Origin: Larsenimonas suaedae
Lineage (GTDB): Bacteria > Pseudomonadota > Gammaproteobacteria > Pseudomonadales > Halomonadaceae
NCBI RefSeq assembly: GCF_023712105.1
Contig: NZ_JAMLJI010000001.1
Span: 620,001 to 684,000, forward strand
Length of the DNA stretch: 64,000 bases
Direction: 5' to 3'
Made by a program: the position numbers and the translations under genes. Of this stretch, positions 1 to 10,427 are shown in pieces. Numbering within the stretch: position 1 is the first letter of the stretch; each line of letters begins with the position of its first letter. The notes under the pieces were generated by a model that searched no databases, had not been told where the DNA came from, and worked only from the letters and a program-made list of their open reading frames with translations.

Positions 1-1028
1 GTCACGACTGGACCCGCGCCGAAATCACTGAGCTGTTCGAACTGCCCTTTTTCGACCTGCTTTACCGCGCGCACAGCGTTCACCGCCAGCACTTCGATCC
101 CAACGCCGTTCAGGTCTCGATGCTTCTCTCTATAAAGACCGGCGCCTGTCCTGAAGATTGCAAATACTGCCCTCAGTCCGGCCACTACAATACCGGTCTT
201 GAAAAGGAAAAGCTGATGGCAGTGAACAAGGTGCTTGAAGACGCCGCACGTGCACGCGACGCCGGCGCCAGTCGGTTCTGCATGGGCGCTGCCTGGAAAT
301 CCCCCACCGAACGTGACCTGCCTGCCGTGCTTGAGATGGTCAAGGGGGTCAAGGCGCTCGGGCTCGAAACCTGCATGACGCTCGGCCGGTTAACGCCTGA
401 ACAGGCACAGGCACTCAGCGACGCCGGGCTCGATTACTACAACCACAATCTTGATACCTCGCCTGAATACTACGGCGACATCATCACCACCCGCACCTTC
501 GGCGAGCGGCTCGATACGCTCGCCAACGTGCGCGACGCCGGCATGAAGGTCTGCTGTGGCGGCATCCTCGGCATGGGCGAGACCGAGCAGGACCGCGTTG
601 GCCTGCTCGAACAGCTCGCGACGCTGCCGACCCATCCGGAAAGCGTGCCGATCAACATGCTGATTCGCATCCCGGGCACCCCGCTTGAACACGTTGAGGA
701 CCTCGACCCCATCGAGTACGTTCGAACCATTGCGGTGGCGCGTATTCTGATGCCGCGCTCCTACGTGCGTCTCGCGGCCGGGCGCGAGTACATGAGTGAT
801 GACACCCAGGCCCTGGCCTTTTTCGCCGGCGCCAACTCGATCTTCTACGGCGAGCGTCTATTGACGGCGGGCAACCCGGAAGCGGACAAGGACAAGGCGC
901 TGTTTGAAAAGCTCGGACTTCACCCAGAGCATCACTGCGGCGTGACTGACCAGGCGCATCAGGCGGCGATCAATGATGCCCTGCGCCACAAGGCCCTTGA
1001 TGACCTGACCGTCGATGCAAGCGCCTGA
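1..1028 (+). CDS. bioB: Biotin synthase, 5' end cut by window edge
   Basis: Radical-SAM enzyme that inserts sulfur into dethiobiotin, the last step of biotin synthesis. The reading frame is open from base 3, so the true start lies before the window; 341 residues are visible. The radical-SAM CxxxCxxC cluster motif (ACPEDCKYC) lies at visible residues 49-56. The stretch [11 protein letters not shown] and the downstream Arg/Asn-rich strands are typical of BioB. It is the first visible gene of a bioB-F-H-C-D-A operon. Its TGA stop lies one base before the probable bioF start, suggesting translational coupling. Identification is secure. Confidence 0.97.
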   Translation, partial: HDWTRAEITELFELPFFDLLYRAHSVHRQHFDPNAVQVSMLLSIKTGACPEDCKYCPQSGHYNTGLEKEKLMAVNKVLEDAARARDAGASRFCMGAAWKSPTERDLPAVLEMVKGVKALGLETCMTLGRLTPEQAQALSDAGLDYYNHNLDTSPEYYGDIITTRTFGERLDTLANVRDAGMKVCCGGILGMGETEQDRVGLLEQLATLPTHPESVPINMLIRIPGTPLEHVEDLDPIEYVRTIAVARILMPRSYVRLAAGREYMSDDTQALAFFAGANSIFYGERLLTAGNPEADKDKALFEKLGLHPEHHCGVTDQAHQAAINDALRHKALDDLTVDASA

Positions 1029-1029
1029 C

Positions 1030-2211
1030 ATGCTCACCGCACGACTGACCAACCGTCTTGCCGAGCACAAGGCGGCCAGGCGGGATCGCCACCACCGCCT
1101 GCGAAGTCTTGCAAGCCAGACGCGCACCCGCATCAATGGCCAGGACGTGGTGGCCTTTTGCAGCAATGACTATCTTGGCCTTGCCGACAATCCGCGCCTG
1201 GTTACGGCACTGGAAGAAGGCGGGCGTCGTTTCGGGGTGGGAAGCGGCGGATCACACCTGATCAGCGGCCATACCGACGCCCACCGACGGCTTGAAGACA
1301 CCCTGTGCGAACTCACCGGACGCTCTGCGGTACGGCTTTTTTCAAGCGGTTATCAGGCCAACCTCGCAGCCATCGCCGCCTTCAGCGAGCGCGGCGATAC
1401 CGTATTGCATGACCGACTCAATCACGCCTCGCTTCTCGACGGCGCCCGGTTATCAGGCGCCAAAGTGACGCGCTATCGCCATGGTGACATCGACCACCTG
1501 ACGCATTGCCTCGCCCGTGATCGCCCTTTACTGACCGTGACCGACAGCGTGTTCAGCATGGAAGGCGATTGCGCTCCTCTCAGCGCGATTGCCGGACACT
1601 GTCGCGCGCACGACTCGGCACTGATGGTTGATGAAGCGCACGCCTTCGGCGTGATTGGGGATTATGGGCAAGGCGCGGTCGCCGAGGCCGGTCTTACGGA
1701 GTCAGACGTCGCAATCGTCACCGGCACTTTGGGTAAGGCCTTCGGCACACAGGGGGCGTTTGTCGCCGGAAGTGAGACTGTCATCGAGGCGCTGACGCAG
1801 TTCGCACGGCCCTACATCTTCACCACCGGGCTCTCGCCGGCGCTTGCCTGGGCAAGCTGTGAAGCGATCACCATCGCGCGCACCGAAGGCGAGCGCCGAA
1901 CGCACCTGAAAGATTTGATCGCTCACTTCAAGCGCGAACTCCCGGCAACGCTTCAAGCGCGCCTTCTGCCCTCCGAGACGCCGATTCAATCGCTTGTGAT
2001 CGGTGATGAAGCCGACGCACTGGCAGTGGGAGACGCCCTCTGGGAACAGGGTCTTCTGGTCGGCGTCATCCGCCCACCCACGGTCCCGATGGGCACTGCG
2101 CGACTTCGCATCACGCTTTCAAGTGCGCATCGCCATGAGGATCTGGACCGCTTGATCGACGCGCTCAGCCAGTGCGGCATGCACAAAACGTGCACGGAGG
2201 CGAGCGTATGA
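1030..2211 (+). CDS. bioF: 8-amino-7-oxononanoate synthase
   Basis: PLP enzyme joining pimeloyl-ACP and alanine to give 8-amino-7-oxononanoate (AON/KAPA). The SNDYLGL motif is near residue 45 and the PLP lysine is in TGTLGKAFG at residue 236 when counted from the ATG at 1030, the same number as in E. coli BioF. That agreement and the usual length (393 residues) favour 1030 over the in-frame ATG at 1015, which would lie inside bioB. Neither start has a strong Shine-Dalgarno sequence, so coupling to bioB translation is likely. It is followed directly by bioH, with which it shares ATGA. Confidence 0.95.
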   Translation: MLTARLTNRLAEHKAARRDRHHRLRSLASQTRTRINGQDVVAFCSNDYLGLADNPRLVTALEEGGRRFGVGSGGSHLISGHTDAHRRLEDTLCELTGRSAVRLFSSGYQANLAAIAAFSERGDTVLHDRLNHASLLDGARLSGAKVTRYRHGDIDHLTHCLARDRPLLTVTDSVFSMEGDCAPLSAIAGHCRAHDSALMVDEAHAFGVIGDYGQGAVAEAGLTESDVAIVTGTLGKAFGTQGAFVAGSETVIEALTQFARPYIFTTGLSPALAWASCEAITIARTEGERRTHLKDLIAHFKRELPATLQARLLPSETPIQSLVIGDEADALAVGDALWEQGLLVGVIRPPTVPMGTARLRITLSSAHRHEDLDRLIDALSQCGMHKTCTEASV

Positions 2212-2885
2212 GCCCTTCGATTTTTTTGCTGCCGGGCTGGCCCTTCTCGGCGCAAGCGATGCACGGCCTCGCCGGTCACCTGGCCGATCAGAACCTGCCC
2301 GCGCGGCTTTTGGAGCTTCCCTGGCACGCCGGCCCCTCACCTGATGCGTGGGTCGATCGTCTCATGGCAGACATCGACGAAAACAGCCTCCTTGTCGGCT
2401 GGTCGCTCGGCGGCATGCTCGCATCAAAACTTGCCGAGCGCTGCCCTGAGCGTGTCGAGCGCGTCATAATGCTTGGCAGCAACGTCCGTTTCATTCAGGA
2501 CAGCAGCTGGCCTACCGCCATGGTGCCCGCCACGTTCGAGCGCTTTTATCAGTTGTTCAAGGGCCGCCCGGAAACCGCGATCGCCCAGTTCGAACAGCTC
2601 TGCATTGCACCGAATACACCCACCGACATCATGACCTACCGGGCAAACGTGCCCTACGACCACATGCTGGCCGGGCTTGATGTGCTTGCGGGCTTGTCCT
2701 TGAGCACGCCCCCAAAAATACCGACCGCGGCGCTGATGGCGCGAGGCGACAGACTCGTCCCCAGAACCGCGGCCGCAGCGCTTACGCGAGCGAGCATCGA
2801 GACCGACCTTATCGAGGGAAGCCACCACGACCTGATTACACAGCCCGAGGCGCTTGAGTGGGTACTACGGCAGGTGCGCACATGA
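2208..2885 (+). CDS. bioH: BioH-type pimeloyl-ACP methyl ester hydrolase (alpha/beta fold)
   Basis: Alpha/beta hydrolase, 225 residues. It probably removes the methyl group from pimeloyl-ACP methyl ester, releasing the product made by the BioC route. The nucleophile elbow is GWSLGG (GxSxG), the acid is likely the Asp of GDRLV, and the base is a His in GSHHDL near the C-terminus. The ATG at 2208 overlaps the bioF stop (ATGA) and has a GGAGG about 6-10 bases upstream, so the longer frame from 2172 is not used. Placement between bioF and bioC supports the role. BioG or BioV type esterases do the same job and cannot be excluded by eye. Confidence 0.85.
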   Translation: MSPSIFLLPGWPFSAQAMHGLAGHLADQNLPARLLELPWHAGPSPDAWVDRLMADIDENSLLVGWSLGGMLASKLAERCPERVERVIMLGSNVRFIQDSSWPTAMVPATFERFYQLFKGRPETAIAQFEQLCIAPNTPTDIMTYRANVPYDHMLAGLDVLAGLSLSTPPKIPTAALMARGDRLVPRTAAAALTRASIETDLIEGSHHDLITQPEALEWVLRQVRT

Positions 2886-3658
2886 CGCAGAAACACCGCA
2901 TACAGGCACGCTTCGGTCAGGCGGCGGCGCAGTATGATTACCACGCACGGCTCCAGCAGCGCATCGCCCAGACGCTGGTTGCCCGGGCCGGACTGTCTGA
3001 GTCCGGCGCGCTTCTTGACATCGGCTGTGGTACCGGCTGGCTCCTGAAACATCTGGCTGGGCGCGCGCCGGATGCGCGGCTTATCGGCCTTGATCTTTCA
3101 AAAGAGATGCTCGCAACCGCCCGGCACGGGTGGCCTTGTGACGCGCCGTCTCCCCTCTGGCTTCAGGGTGACGCCGAGGCCCTGCCCTTGAAGGCGGCCT
3201 CGGTCGATACCGTTGTTTCGAGTCTGGCGCTTCAATGGTGCGAGATATCCCGCGCCCTCGATGAGATCATCCGCGTACTCAAACCCGGTGGAAAGGCACT
3301 GATTGCCACCCTGGTGGAAGGCACGCTGCCGGAACTCACTCGGGCCTATCAAACGCTTGACCGGCCTTCGCCGGTGAATGCCTTTCCAGACGTCGATGCC
3401 CTGAGTGCACTTCTGGACACAATGTCGGCCGCGGAGGCCACCTGCGCGATCCGCTGGGAGCGCGAGGATCACCCTGAACTCAGCGGCGCACTCGCACACC
3501 TTCGTGGCATCGGTGCCAATACGCCCTTGAACGACGCGCCGACACGGTTGCCGGCGCGCCGCTTCGCCCACGCCTTCAAGGCGGCCAGCCGGGGGCCCGG
3601 CTTCAGCATCAGCTACAGGGTGGCCTACCTCACTCTTCACCGACTCGACAGGTCATAG
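2882..3658 (+). CDS. bioC: Malonyl-ACP O-methyltransferase
   Basis: SAM-dependent methyltransferase that caps malonyl-ACP so that fatty acid synthase can build the pimeloyl chain. SAM-binding motif I (LLDIGCGTGW) is at residues 44-53, and the N-terminal helix carries the BioC-like pattern RFGQAAAQYDYHA. Length is 258 residues, as usual for BioC. The start overlaps the bioH stop by ATGA; the longer frame from 2858 would begin inside bioH. bioD follows after two bases. Confidence 0.94.
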   Translation: MTQKHRIQARFGQAAAQYDYHARLQQRIAQTLVARAGLSESGALLDIGCGTGWLLKHLAGRAPDARLIGLDLSKEMLATARHGWPCDAPSPLWLQGDAEALPLKAASVDTVVSSLALQWCEISRALDEIIRVLKPGGKALIATLVEGTLPELTRAYQTLDRPSPVNAFPDVDALSALLDTMSAAEATCAIRWEREDHPELSGALAHLRGIGANTPLNDAPTRLPARRFAHAFKAASRGPGFSISYRVAYLTLHRLDRS

Positions 3659-3660
3659 AT

Positions 3661-4416
3661 ATGCACCACGCCTACTTCGTGACCGGCACCGACACCGACG
3701 CCGGCAAAACCACCATAAGCGCCGGTTTGCTATCGGGCTGGCACAGCCTCGGACATTCGACGGCCGCCAGCAAGCCAGTAGCCTCCGGCTGCGAACAAAC
3801 ACCTCATGGGCTGTCCAACAGCGATACTCGACGTCTTGCCGCCGAGTGCCGCCCCGCACTCGATGAGCGAACGATCACGCCCTACACCTTCGAACCGGCC
3901 ATTGCACCGCACTTAGCGGCTCGGCTCGCAGGCCAGCCTCTCTCGCTCAAGGACGTCATTCGCTCGGTTCGCACGGTGCTGGCACAGGGCGCTGATGTAA
4001 CGCTTGTGGAAGGCGCTGGTGGGTTTCGAGTGCCATTGAACGATCACGAGGACTTGAGTGACCTCGCCAAGGCGCTGGAACTGCCGGTAATTCTGGTGGT
4101 CGGCATTCGCCTCGGTGCGATCAATCACGCGCGCCTCAGCGCCGAGGCCATCCGCGCGGAAGGGCTTCACCTTGCCGGCTGGGTCGCCAATCGAATCGAC
4201 CCGAACATGGCCTACGCCGATGATACCGTCGAGCGACTGACTCAGACCCTCGGCGTACCGCTCTTGGGTGACGTGCCCTATTTAAGCGACCCAGCCGCCG
4301 AACGGGTCGCTCGTTACCTCTCGCTGCCGGACGTTTCGCCACAGAAGATGACCTCGCCCGCCCCCGGAATCGGGTCGGCACCCTCACTCTCTCCGGCACA
4401 GGACACGGCTCGATGA
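3661..4416 (+). CDS. bioD: ATP-dependent dethiobiotin synthetase
   Basis: Closes the ureido ring of dethiobiotin using ATP and CO2. The P-loop GTDTDAGKT is at residues 9-17 and VEGAGGFRVPL forms the typical substrate loop near residue 118. The protein is 251 residues, longer than the 225 or so of E. coli BioD because of a Pro/Ser-rich C-terminal tail of about 25 residues. The stop overlaps the bioA start by ATGA. Confidence 0.95.
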   Translation: MHHAYFVTGTDTDAGKTTISAGLLSGWHSLGHSTAASKPVASGCEQTPHGLSNSDTRRLAAECRPALDERTITPYTFEPAIAPHLAARLAGQPLSLKDVIRSVRTVLAQGADVTLVEGAGGFRVPLNDHEDLSDLAKALELPVILVVGIRLGAINHARLSAEAIRAEGLHLAGWVANRIDPNMAYADDTVERLTQTLGVPLLGDVPYLSDPAAERVARYLSLPDVSPQKMTSPAPGIGSAPSLSPAQDTAR

Positions 4417-5762
4417 CGAATAACGCCCACTGGATGAACCGCGATCTTAAAAGCGTCTGGCACCCCTGTACGCAAATGAAAGACCACGAATGGCTGCCGA
4501 TGATTCCGATCAAGCGCGGCCAGGGCGTCTGGCTTGAAGACTTCGACGGCAATCGCTATCTGGATACCGTCAGCTCCTGGTGGGTCAATATTTTCGGCCA
4601 CGCCAATCCCGCCATCAATCAACGCATCAAGGATCAGCTCGATACCCTCGAGCACGTGATTCTATCGGGGTTCACCCACCAACCGGTGATCGAGCTGTCA
4701 GAACGCTTGACGGCCATTACCCCCGAGGGTCTCGGCCACTGTTTCTACGCCGACAACGGCTCATCGGCCACGGAAGTGGCCATGAAGATGAGTTTTCATT
4801 ACTGGCAAAACCACGGCCAGCATCGAAAGACGCGGTTTTTGTCACTGCAAAACGGCTATCACGGCGAAACGCTCGGGGCACTGGCGGTCAGCCACGTTGG
4901 CTTGTACCGGGACACCTATCAGCCGTTACTGCTCGACGTCGAATCCGTGCCCTCCCCGGACTGCTTCGGTCTGCCTCGCGATGAGTGGGAAGCCCACTGC
5001 CGGTCGATGTTCGCTCATATGGAAGCGGCGCTCGAGCGCGGACGCGACGAACTCTGCGCCGTAATCGTCGAGCCACTGGTTCAGTGCGCCGGCGGCATGC
5101 GCATGTACCATCCGGTGTATCTAGAGCTTTTGAGAGAGGCCTGCACCCGTCATGGTGTGCACCTCATCCTTGATGAAATCGCGGTGGGGTTCGGCCGCAC
5201 CGGCACACTGTTTGCCGCCGAGCAAGCAGGCGTCAGCCCGGATTTCTTGTGTTTGTCCAAGGCACTGACCGCAGGCTATCTACCGCTTTCCGTGGTGCTG
5301 ACAACCGATGAGGTCTACGACGCGTTCTACGACGATTACGCCGCGCTCAAGGCCTTTCTGCACTCTCACAGCTATACCGGCAACCCCTTGGCCTGCAGTG
5401 CGGCACTGGCAACCCTCGACCTGTTCGCACAGGACGACGTCATCGCGAACAATCGACAACTTGCCGAGCATATGCGTGAGCGCAGCGAGGCGTTCAGGGA
5501 GCACCCCCACGTTGGTGATGTCCGCCAGCACGGCATGATCGTTGCGATCGAAATGGTCAAGGACAAGGCAACGCTTGAACCCTACCCCTTCGAGGAACGT
5601 CGTGGCCTGGCCGTGTTTCAACACGGACTGAGCCGCGGTGTCCTGCTTCGACCGCTGGGTAACGTGATCTACTGGATGCCGCCCTACGTGGTCACACCGG
5701 AAGAAATCGATTTGATCGCCGACGTCACTCGAGAAGGCCTAAAAGCCGCGACCGGCGTTTGA
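4413..5762 (+). CDS. bioA: Adenosylmethionine-8-amino-7-oxononanoate aminotransferase
   Basis: Class III PLP aminotransferase that uses SAM as amino donor to make 7,8-diaminopelargonate. The N-terminus shows the BioA pattern VWHPCTQMKDHE. The PLP region has LILDEIAVGFGRTG, and the Schiff-base lysine is in CLSKALTAGYLP at residue 283. Length is 449 residues. It is the last gene of the visible operon and is followed by a strong intrinsic terminator. In enterobacteria bioA is transcribed divergently; here it is at the operon end. Confidence 0.96.
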   Translation: MTNNAHWMNRDLKSVWHPCTQMKDHEWLPMIPIKRGQGVWLEDFDGNRYLDTVSSWWVNIFGHANPAINQRIKDQLDTLEHVILSGFTHQPVIELSERLTAITPEGLGHCFYADNGSSATEVAMKMSFHYWQNHGQHRKTRFLSLQNGYHGETLGALAVSHVGLYRDTYQPLLLDVESVPSPDCFGLPRDEWEAHCRSMFAHMEAALERGRDELCAVIVEPLVQCAGGMRMYHPVYLELLREACTRHGVHLILDEIAVGFGRTGTLFAAEQAGVSPDFLCLSKALTAGYLPLSVVLTTDEVYDAFYDDYAALKAFLHSHSYTGNPLACSAALATLDLFAQDDVIANNRQLAEHMRERSEAFREHPHVGDVRQHGMIVAIEMVKDKATLEPYPFEERRGLAVFQHGLSRGVLLRPLGNVIYWMPPYVVTPEEIDLIADVTREGLKAATGV

Positions 5763-5807
5763 AGACAAGTCCCGAACCCGTGCACATCTCATGAATGTGC
5801 ATCTCAT

Positions 5808-5840
5808 AAAAAACCCGGCCAAGGCCGGGTTTTTATTTTT
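5808..5840. terminator. Intrinsic terminator between bioA and opgH
   Basis: The arms CCCGGCC and GGCCGGG (5814-5820 and 5823-5829) are flanked by A-rich and T-rich tracts, so the hairpin can end transcription from either side: bioA from the left and opgH from the right. Confidence 0.9.
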
Positions 5841-5859
5841 ACGTCAAAGAACGCGGTGA

Positions 5860-8367
5860 TCACACGAACCGGGGCGGGGGTCGATGCACATAGGTGTTAT
5901 CGATCCACTCCGGATAGCGCTCCCGTTCCTGCCAGACCGTATAGTGCAGCCGAGACAAGAGAATCGGGTCGTCGATCAGCTGAAGCTTGAGCGCGTTGGG
6001 CACCCCGTGCGGGCCATGCTCGAGCACTTCCTCGAGATAGCGCTTTCGGCTTCGCTCCAATGCGTACGACTCGCCATGACGAGCCACGCCCATTGCACAG
6101 GCGAAGGCGTTTTCAACCGGGTCCACCACTGCGTCGATGAAACGCGGCGTTTCCCGAAGCGCTTCAGCGTGGCGAACATAACGCTTGGTCGCCCGAAGCT
6201 CGCGCGCGGGCTTGGCCTCTTCCGGGATCAAAAACAGCCGCTTGCGCCGACTCTTGATGCCAAGTCCAACCTTGCTTGAAATCACCGAGACCGGAATCGA
6301 CAGGATCAGCGCACCAACGATCGGGGCCAGCCACCAGAGAAACCGGGGGTCGAGATACCAAACGCCCGCGGTCCAGACCAGACCCAATACCGTTTGTGGC
6401 CCGTGACGAACAACCGCTTCACGCCAGGGCGTTTCACTGCTGTCGCGCGACGGTGATTTCCACTTGATCTGAATCCCGAGCAGCGCAGCCAAGACGAATC
6501 GGGTGTGAAAGAGCATTCGCACCGGGGCCAGCATCATCGAGAAGAGTGACTCGAGTACCATACTGAGCCCGAGCCGAGCACGGCCACCGTAGAGCTTGGC
6601 GCCCTTGACCCACAAAAGGATGATACTGAGGATCTTGGGCAGAAACAGCAGGGTCAGCGTGGTGGAGAAAAGCGCCACCGCCTTGCCCGGATGCCATTCC
6701 GGCCATTGAGGGTGCAGCATGCCAGGTTCCGGAAAGTACACCGGCTCCGACATGGTGTGAATGCCAAGCATCACGGTCGAGAGCACCAGGAACAAGAACC
6801 AGAGCGGTGCCGACAGATACGACATGACCCCGGTCAGAAAGACCGCGCGGTGAACAGGGTGCATGCCTCGCACCATGAACAATCGGAAGTTCATCAAATT
6901 GCCGTGACACCAGCGGCGATCGCGCTGAAGCTCTTCCAGAAGGCTCGGCGGCATTTCTTCATAGCTTCCCGGCAGATCATAGGCAATCCAGACGCCCCAG
7001 CCTGCACGGCGCATCAGCGCGGCTTCCACAAAATCGTGTGAGAGAATTTCACCGGCCAGGGCGCCCTTGCCCGGGAGCGGTGCAAGCGAGCAGTAATACA
7101 TGAACGGCTCAACACGAATGATCGCGTTGTGCCCCCAGTAATGGGACTCACCCAGCTGCCAGAAGTGAAGGCCCGCGGTGAAGAGCGGCCCGTAGACACT
7201 GGTCGCGAACTGTTGAAGGCGCGAGTAAAGGTTATTACTGCCCGCTGCCACCGGCGCTGACTGGATGATGCCAGCATCGGGATTGGCCTCCATCAGCTGC
7301 ACCAGGCGCTTGAGGCAGTGACCGGTCATGACACTGTCTGCGTCAAGCACCAGCATGTAGCGATAGAGGCTACCCCACCGGCGACAGAAGTCGTCGATGT
7401 TGCCGCTCTTGCGTTTTACACGACGTCGGCGACGGCGATAGAAGATACGCCCGAACCCGTCGACCTCGCGGCAAAGCCGCATCCACGCGTGCTGCTCGGC
7501 CAGGCACAGCTCGGGGTCATAGGTATCGCTCAACACGTAGAAATCGAACAGGTGGCCCTGACCGGTTTTCTGCACGGACTCATAGGTGGCCTTGAGGCCT
7601 GCAAAGACGCGGTCCACATCCTCGTTGCAGATCGGCATTACCAGGGCGGTACGTGCGCTGTCTGCGATGTCGGCATCGGGCGTGGCCGAGGCCGTGATGC
7701 TGTAGCGATCACGTCCCTTGAGCAGCTGGAAAAAGCCCATGAGCGCGGTCCAGAACCCGGACGACACCCACGCAAACAGCAACGCGAACAATACAAGAAT
7801 CGCGATCTCAAGCGGCGTGGTGCCCTTGTACGGCAGAATCGACGTCATGTACATGACCGCCATCGCGCTTTGCGCAACGGTTAGTACCGCAAGCGTCCAA
7901 CGCCTGGCCGTACCGACCTTTTGCCAGTGATAGCGCTTGGGCGCGTCCGGTGCCTGCTGCTTGCGCTGCCACGGTTTGATCTCCCCCCGCTTTAGCTTGA
8001 TCGATTTCGACATGCGCTTGAACGGACTGGTCGTCCAAGGCTTGGGCGCCATCGATGCACGGCTCACCGGGGGCGCCGTTGCGATGCGTACGCGCCCCTT
8101 GGGGTCATGGCCCAGCACGGCAGGCGGCGCCAAAGGGGAACTACCATAGGCCAGTTCCAGCCGCCTGAGTACGCTCAGACTGGCTGGATCCTGCCCCGGC
8201 TCGGCGGCATCCCCAGTGGTCCCTAGATAGCGGTGGAGTTGACTAAGGGTCAGGTCCGAAGAGCTGCCCGAGAGCAGCTTTCGGCGTTCCTTGGGCTCAC
8301 TGGTCTCGAGCGCCAGGCGCTCGAGATAGTCCTGAGCCAAACTGATGTCGGATACGTTATCACTCAT
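5860..8367 (-). CDS. opgH: Glucans biosynthesis glucosyltransferase H
   Basis: Inner-membrane GT2 glycosyltransferase that builds the beta-1,2 glucan backbone of osmoregulated periplasmic glucans from UDP-glucose. Length is 835 residues from the ATG at 8367 (E. coli MdoH has 847). The catalytic domain shows the Asp motif [11 protein letters not shown] and the [10 protein letters not shown] form of the QxxRW motif, with several membrane spans before and after. The chosen start overlaps the opgG stop by 8 bases; the longer frame from 8421 would begin inside opgG. No clear ribosome binding site is seen, so coupling to opgG translation is likely. Confidence 0.95.
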   Translation of the reverse strand: MSDNVSDISLAQDYLERLALETSEPKERRKLLSGSSSDLTLSQLHRYLGTTGDAAEPGQDPASLSVLRRLELAYGSSPLAPPAVLGHDPKGRVRIATAPPVSRASMAPKPWTTSPFKRMSKSIKLKRGEIKPWQRKQQAPDAPKRYHWQKVGTARRWTLAVLTVAQSAMAVMYMTSILPYKGTTPLEIAILVLFALLFAWVSSGFWTALMGFFQLLKGRDRYSITASATPDADIADSARTALVMPICNEDVDRVFAGLKATYESVQKTGQGHLFDFYVLSDTYDPELCLAEQHAWMRLCREVDGFGRIFYRRRRRRVKRKSGNIDDFCRRWGSLYRYMLVLDADSVMTGHCLKRLVQLMEANPDAGIIQSAPVAAGSNNLYSRLQQFATSVYGPLFTAGLHFWQLGESHYWGHNAIIRVEPFMYYCSLAPLPGKGALAGEILSHDFVEAALMRRAGWGVWIAYDLPGSYEEMPPSLLEELQRDRRWCHGNLMNFRLFMVRGMHPVHRAVFLTGVMSYLSAPLWFLFLVLSTVMLGIHTMSEPVYFPEPGMLHPQWPEWHPGKAVALFSTTLTLLFLPKILSIILLWVKGAKLYGGRARLGLSMVLESLFSMMLAPVRMLFHTRFVLAALLGIQIKWKSPSRDSSETPWREAVVRHGPQTVLGLVWTAGVWYLDPRFLWWLAPIVGALILSIPVSVISSKVGLGIKSRRKRLFLIPEEAKPARELRATKRYVRHAEALRETPRFIDAVVDPVENAFACAMGVARHGESYALERSRKRYLEEVLEHGPHGVPNALKLQLIDDPILLSRLHYTVWQERERYPEWIDNTYVHRPPPRFV

Positions 8368-9952
8368 TGGCAGCTTGCAGCATGTAGCTCCAGGTTTCAG
8401 ACAGTGCACCGCCCTGTCCATCCGTCAGGTACGCACGCAGCTCGATCGGCTTGGCGCTGTCTTTCGGCTTGACGTTAAGCGTCAGACGATACCCACCCGT
8501 CGCGGGGTTCTTTTGAACCTCAGTGCGGCTGATGTCACCGTTGTCTCCGGCACTCACGTTGGCCTTTGGCGTATTACTGCCATCAAGCGACTTGAGATTC
8601 GGACCCTTGAAGTCGAGTACGAATTCGGTCGTGCCGTCGCTCTTGCGAATGAGATTATCCTGCAGCACCTCGCCCTGGCTGCGACGCGTCTGGGAGACCC
8701 AGGCATTGTCCGGGCTATGGTATTTCGGCTCGTTCAATGTCCAGCTGATGCGGTAGTCGTAGTTCAGCGGCTGATCGACGCCTGGAAGATTGGTCGGACG
8801 CCAGTAGGCAACGATGTTGTCGTTGGTTTCATTCGGCGTCGGGATCTGCACCAGCTCGACCTGGCCTTGGCCCCAATCGTTGGTCGGCTGAATCCAGGCG
8901 CTCGGGCGCAGGTCGTAACGGTCGTGCAGGTCTTCGTAATCGTGGAAGTCATGGCTTCTCTGCAGAAGACCAAAGCCGCGCGGACTGTTGGCATCAAAGG
9001 AGTTGACCTGAAGCTTCTTGGGGTTTTGCAGCGGACGCCAGAGCCAGTCGTTGTCCCCGGAATTCACGGCAAGACCGTTCGAATCGTGAATCGCCGGGCG
9101 GTAGTTCAGTTGTCCATTGGGCTGACTCGGCCCGAACAGGAACATGCTGGTAAGCGGTGCAACGCCAAGCTTGGTCACTTCGTGGCGGCGGAAGATGCGC
9201 GATTTGACATCAACGACGCTGTCTTCACCCGGACGCAGGATAAAACGATACGCGCCGGTCATGCTCGGCGAGTCCATCAGGGCAAAGATGGTCAGGTACT
9301 TGTCGCCCTTCTCAGGCTTGGCAATCCAGAACTCCTTGAACCTCGGGAACTCTTCGCCGGAGGACAGCGCCGTATCGATGGCAAGGCCACGCCCGGAGAG
9401 GCCGTAACGCATGTTCTCGCCGATCACGCGGAAATAGCTCGCCCCCAGAAAGACCATCACTTCCTGTTTCGTGGCGCTGTTGATCGGGTAGTTGACCTTG
9501 AATCCGGCAAAGCCGAGATCGGACAGTTTGGACTTGTCGAGCTTCAGATCGCCAAAGTCGAAATCGTCCGGGGAGTATTTAACCTCGTGAACGTCATCGG
9601 CCTGCGGCCCATCGATTTCGTTGATGGTCACCGGCGTATCGTAGTGCATGCCCTGATGGAAAAAGCTCAGATCAAACGGCAGATTCTCATCGCGCCAAAG
9701 CGACTTGTCCGCCTTGAACTGAATTTTTGCGTAATCCTTGTACTTGAGCTTGGCAAGCTCATCGGGCAGGTTGCTTTCCGGCTGGGAATAGTTCTGCTTG
9801 GCAAGCGACTTGGCCTGGTCTGCTACATCCTGAAAGCCAAAGGCGAAGGCCTGCTGGGCGCAAAGGAGGGAAGCAAGGCTAAAGGCGACAAGGGGAAGAC
9901 GATGGGAAGCTCGGGGGGACTCTGAACGTTCAAAAGATTGATGGTGCGTCAC
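8360..9952 (-). CDS. opgG: Glucans biosynthesis protein G (periplasmic)
   Basis: Periplasmic partner of OpgH, needed for glucan branching or release. The 530-residue product begins with a basic N-region, a hydrophobic core ([12 protein letters not shown]) and a likely signal peptidase site after AFA near residue 38; the mature start [14 protein letters not shown] matches the MdoG pattern. First gene of an opgG-opgH operon. A 526-residue open frame on the opposite strand over the same region is a GC-rich shadow. Confidence 0.95.
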   Translation of the reverse strand: MTHHQSFERSESPRASHRLPLVAFSLASLLCAQQAFAFGFQDVADQAKSLAKQNYSQPESNLPDELAKLKYKDYAKIQFKADKSLWRDENLPFDLSFFHQGMHYDTPVTINEIDGPQADDVHEVKYSPDDFDFGDLKLDKSKLSDLGFAGFKVNYPINSATKQEVMVFLGASYFRVIGENMRYGLSGRGLAIDTALSSGEEFPRFKEFWIAKPEKGDKYLTIFALMDSPSMTGAYRFILRPGEDSVVDVKSRIFRRHEVTKLGVAPLTSMFLFGPSQPNGQLNYRPAIHDSNGLAVNSGDNDWLWRPLQNPKKLQVNSFDANSPRGFGLLQRSHDFHDYEDLHDRYDLRPSAWIQPTNDWGQGQVELVQIPTPNETNDNIVAYWRPTNLPGVDQPLNYDYRISWTLNEPKYHSPDNAWVSQTRRSQGEVLQDNLIRKSDGTTEFVLDFKGPNLKSLDGSNTPKANVSAGDNGDISRTEVQKNPATGGYRLTLNVKPKDSAKPIELRAYLTDGQGGALSETWSYMLQAANE

Positions 9953-10427
9953 GGATGACTCCTCATGCGCTGTCTGTATTCGGTATTAGCGATGCGCCTG
10001 AACGCATAGGGCAACGCGCATCTTGACTTAAATCACATGCATTAAGCTATAAAGCATCGAGCGAATCAATATCCGGCAACGCTCACGCAACATCTGCTTT
10101 TACTGTAATAACACGCGCTTAGCATTGTCTGGTCAGGGTATTAACGACCGCAGAACACCGTTTTAAACATCAGACTACCAGATTTACAGCAAAGACAATC
10201 TGCCATTCGTAACACGATGTGTCCGCGTAACACGTCGCGCTCGCTCTGGCACAGTGCCTGGGAAACAGTATCTGCCACGACGTCAATGCACTGAAACCAC
10301 GTGGCCGACGTAAAACGAAAGTCGCACCGCCTCACTTGCCGCCCTCGCTAATGGACTTCGCCCACCCTGCTCCTCGTAAAGCGTGGGCCTCCCCAGACCG
10401 CACGCCCTAAACATCCTCGACCGTTTT
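9953..10427. other. Intergenic gap between opgG and the MFS gene
   Basis: 475 bases without a convincing gene. The left third is AT-rich and holds the possible opgG promoter; a plus-strand TTGACT/TATAAA pair (10023-10028 and 10048-10053) has a 19-base spacer and no gene in front of it. The short frames on the minus strand at 10141-10335 and 10283-10483 have no ribosome binding site and biased composition. No clear terminator for the MFS gene was seen. Confidence 0.6.
10041..10069 (-). promoter_or_regulatory. Possible opgG promoter
   Basis: On the minus strand TTGATT (10069-10064) and CTTAAT (10046-10041) are separated by 17 bases, about 90 bases upstream of the opgG start. The -35 is good and the -10 matches the consensus at 4 of 6 bases. 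This lies in the most AT-rich part of the gap. Confidence 0.3.

Noticed and set aside
8345-9925. 526-residue plus-strand open frame
   Set aside because: It is antisense to opgG, whose signal peptide and family motifs are clear. The long frame comes from GC-rich third positions.
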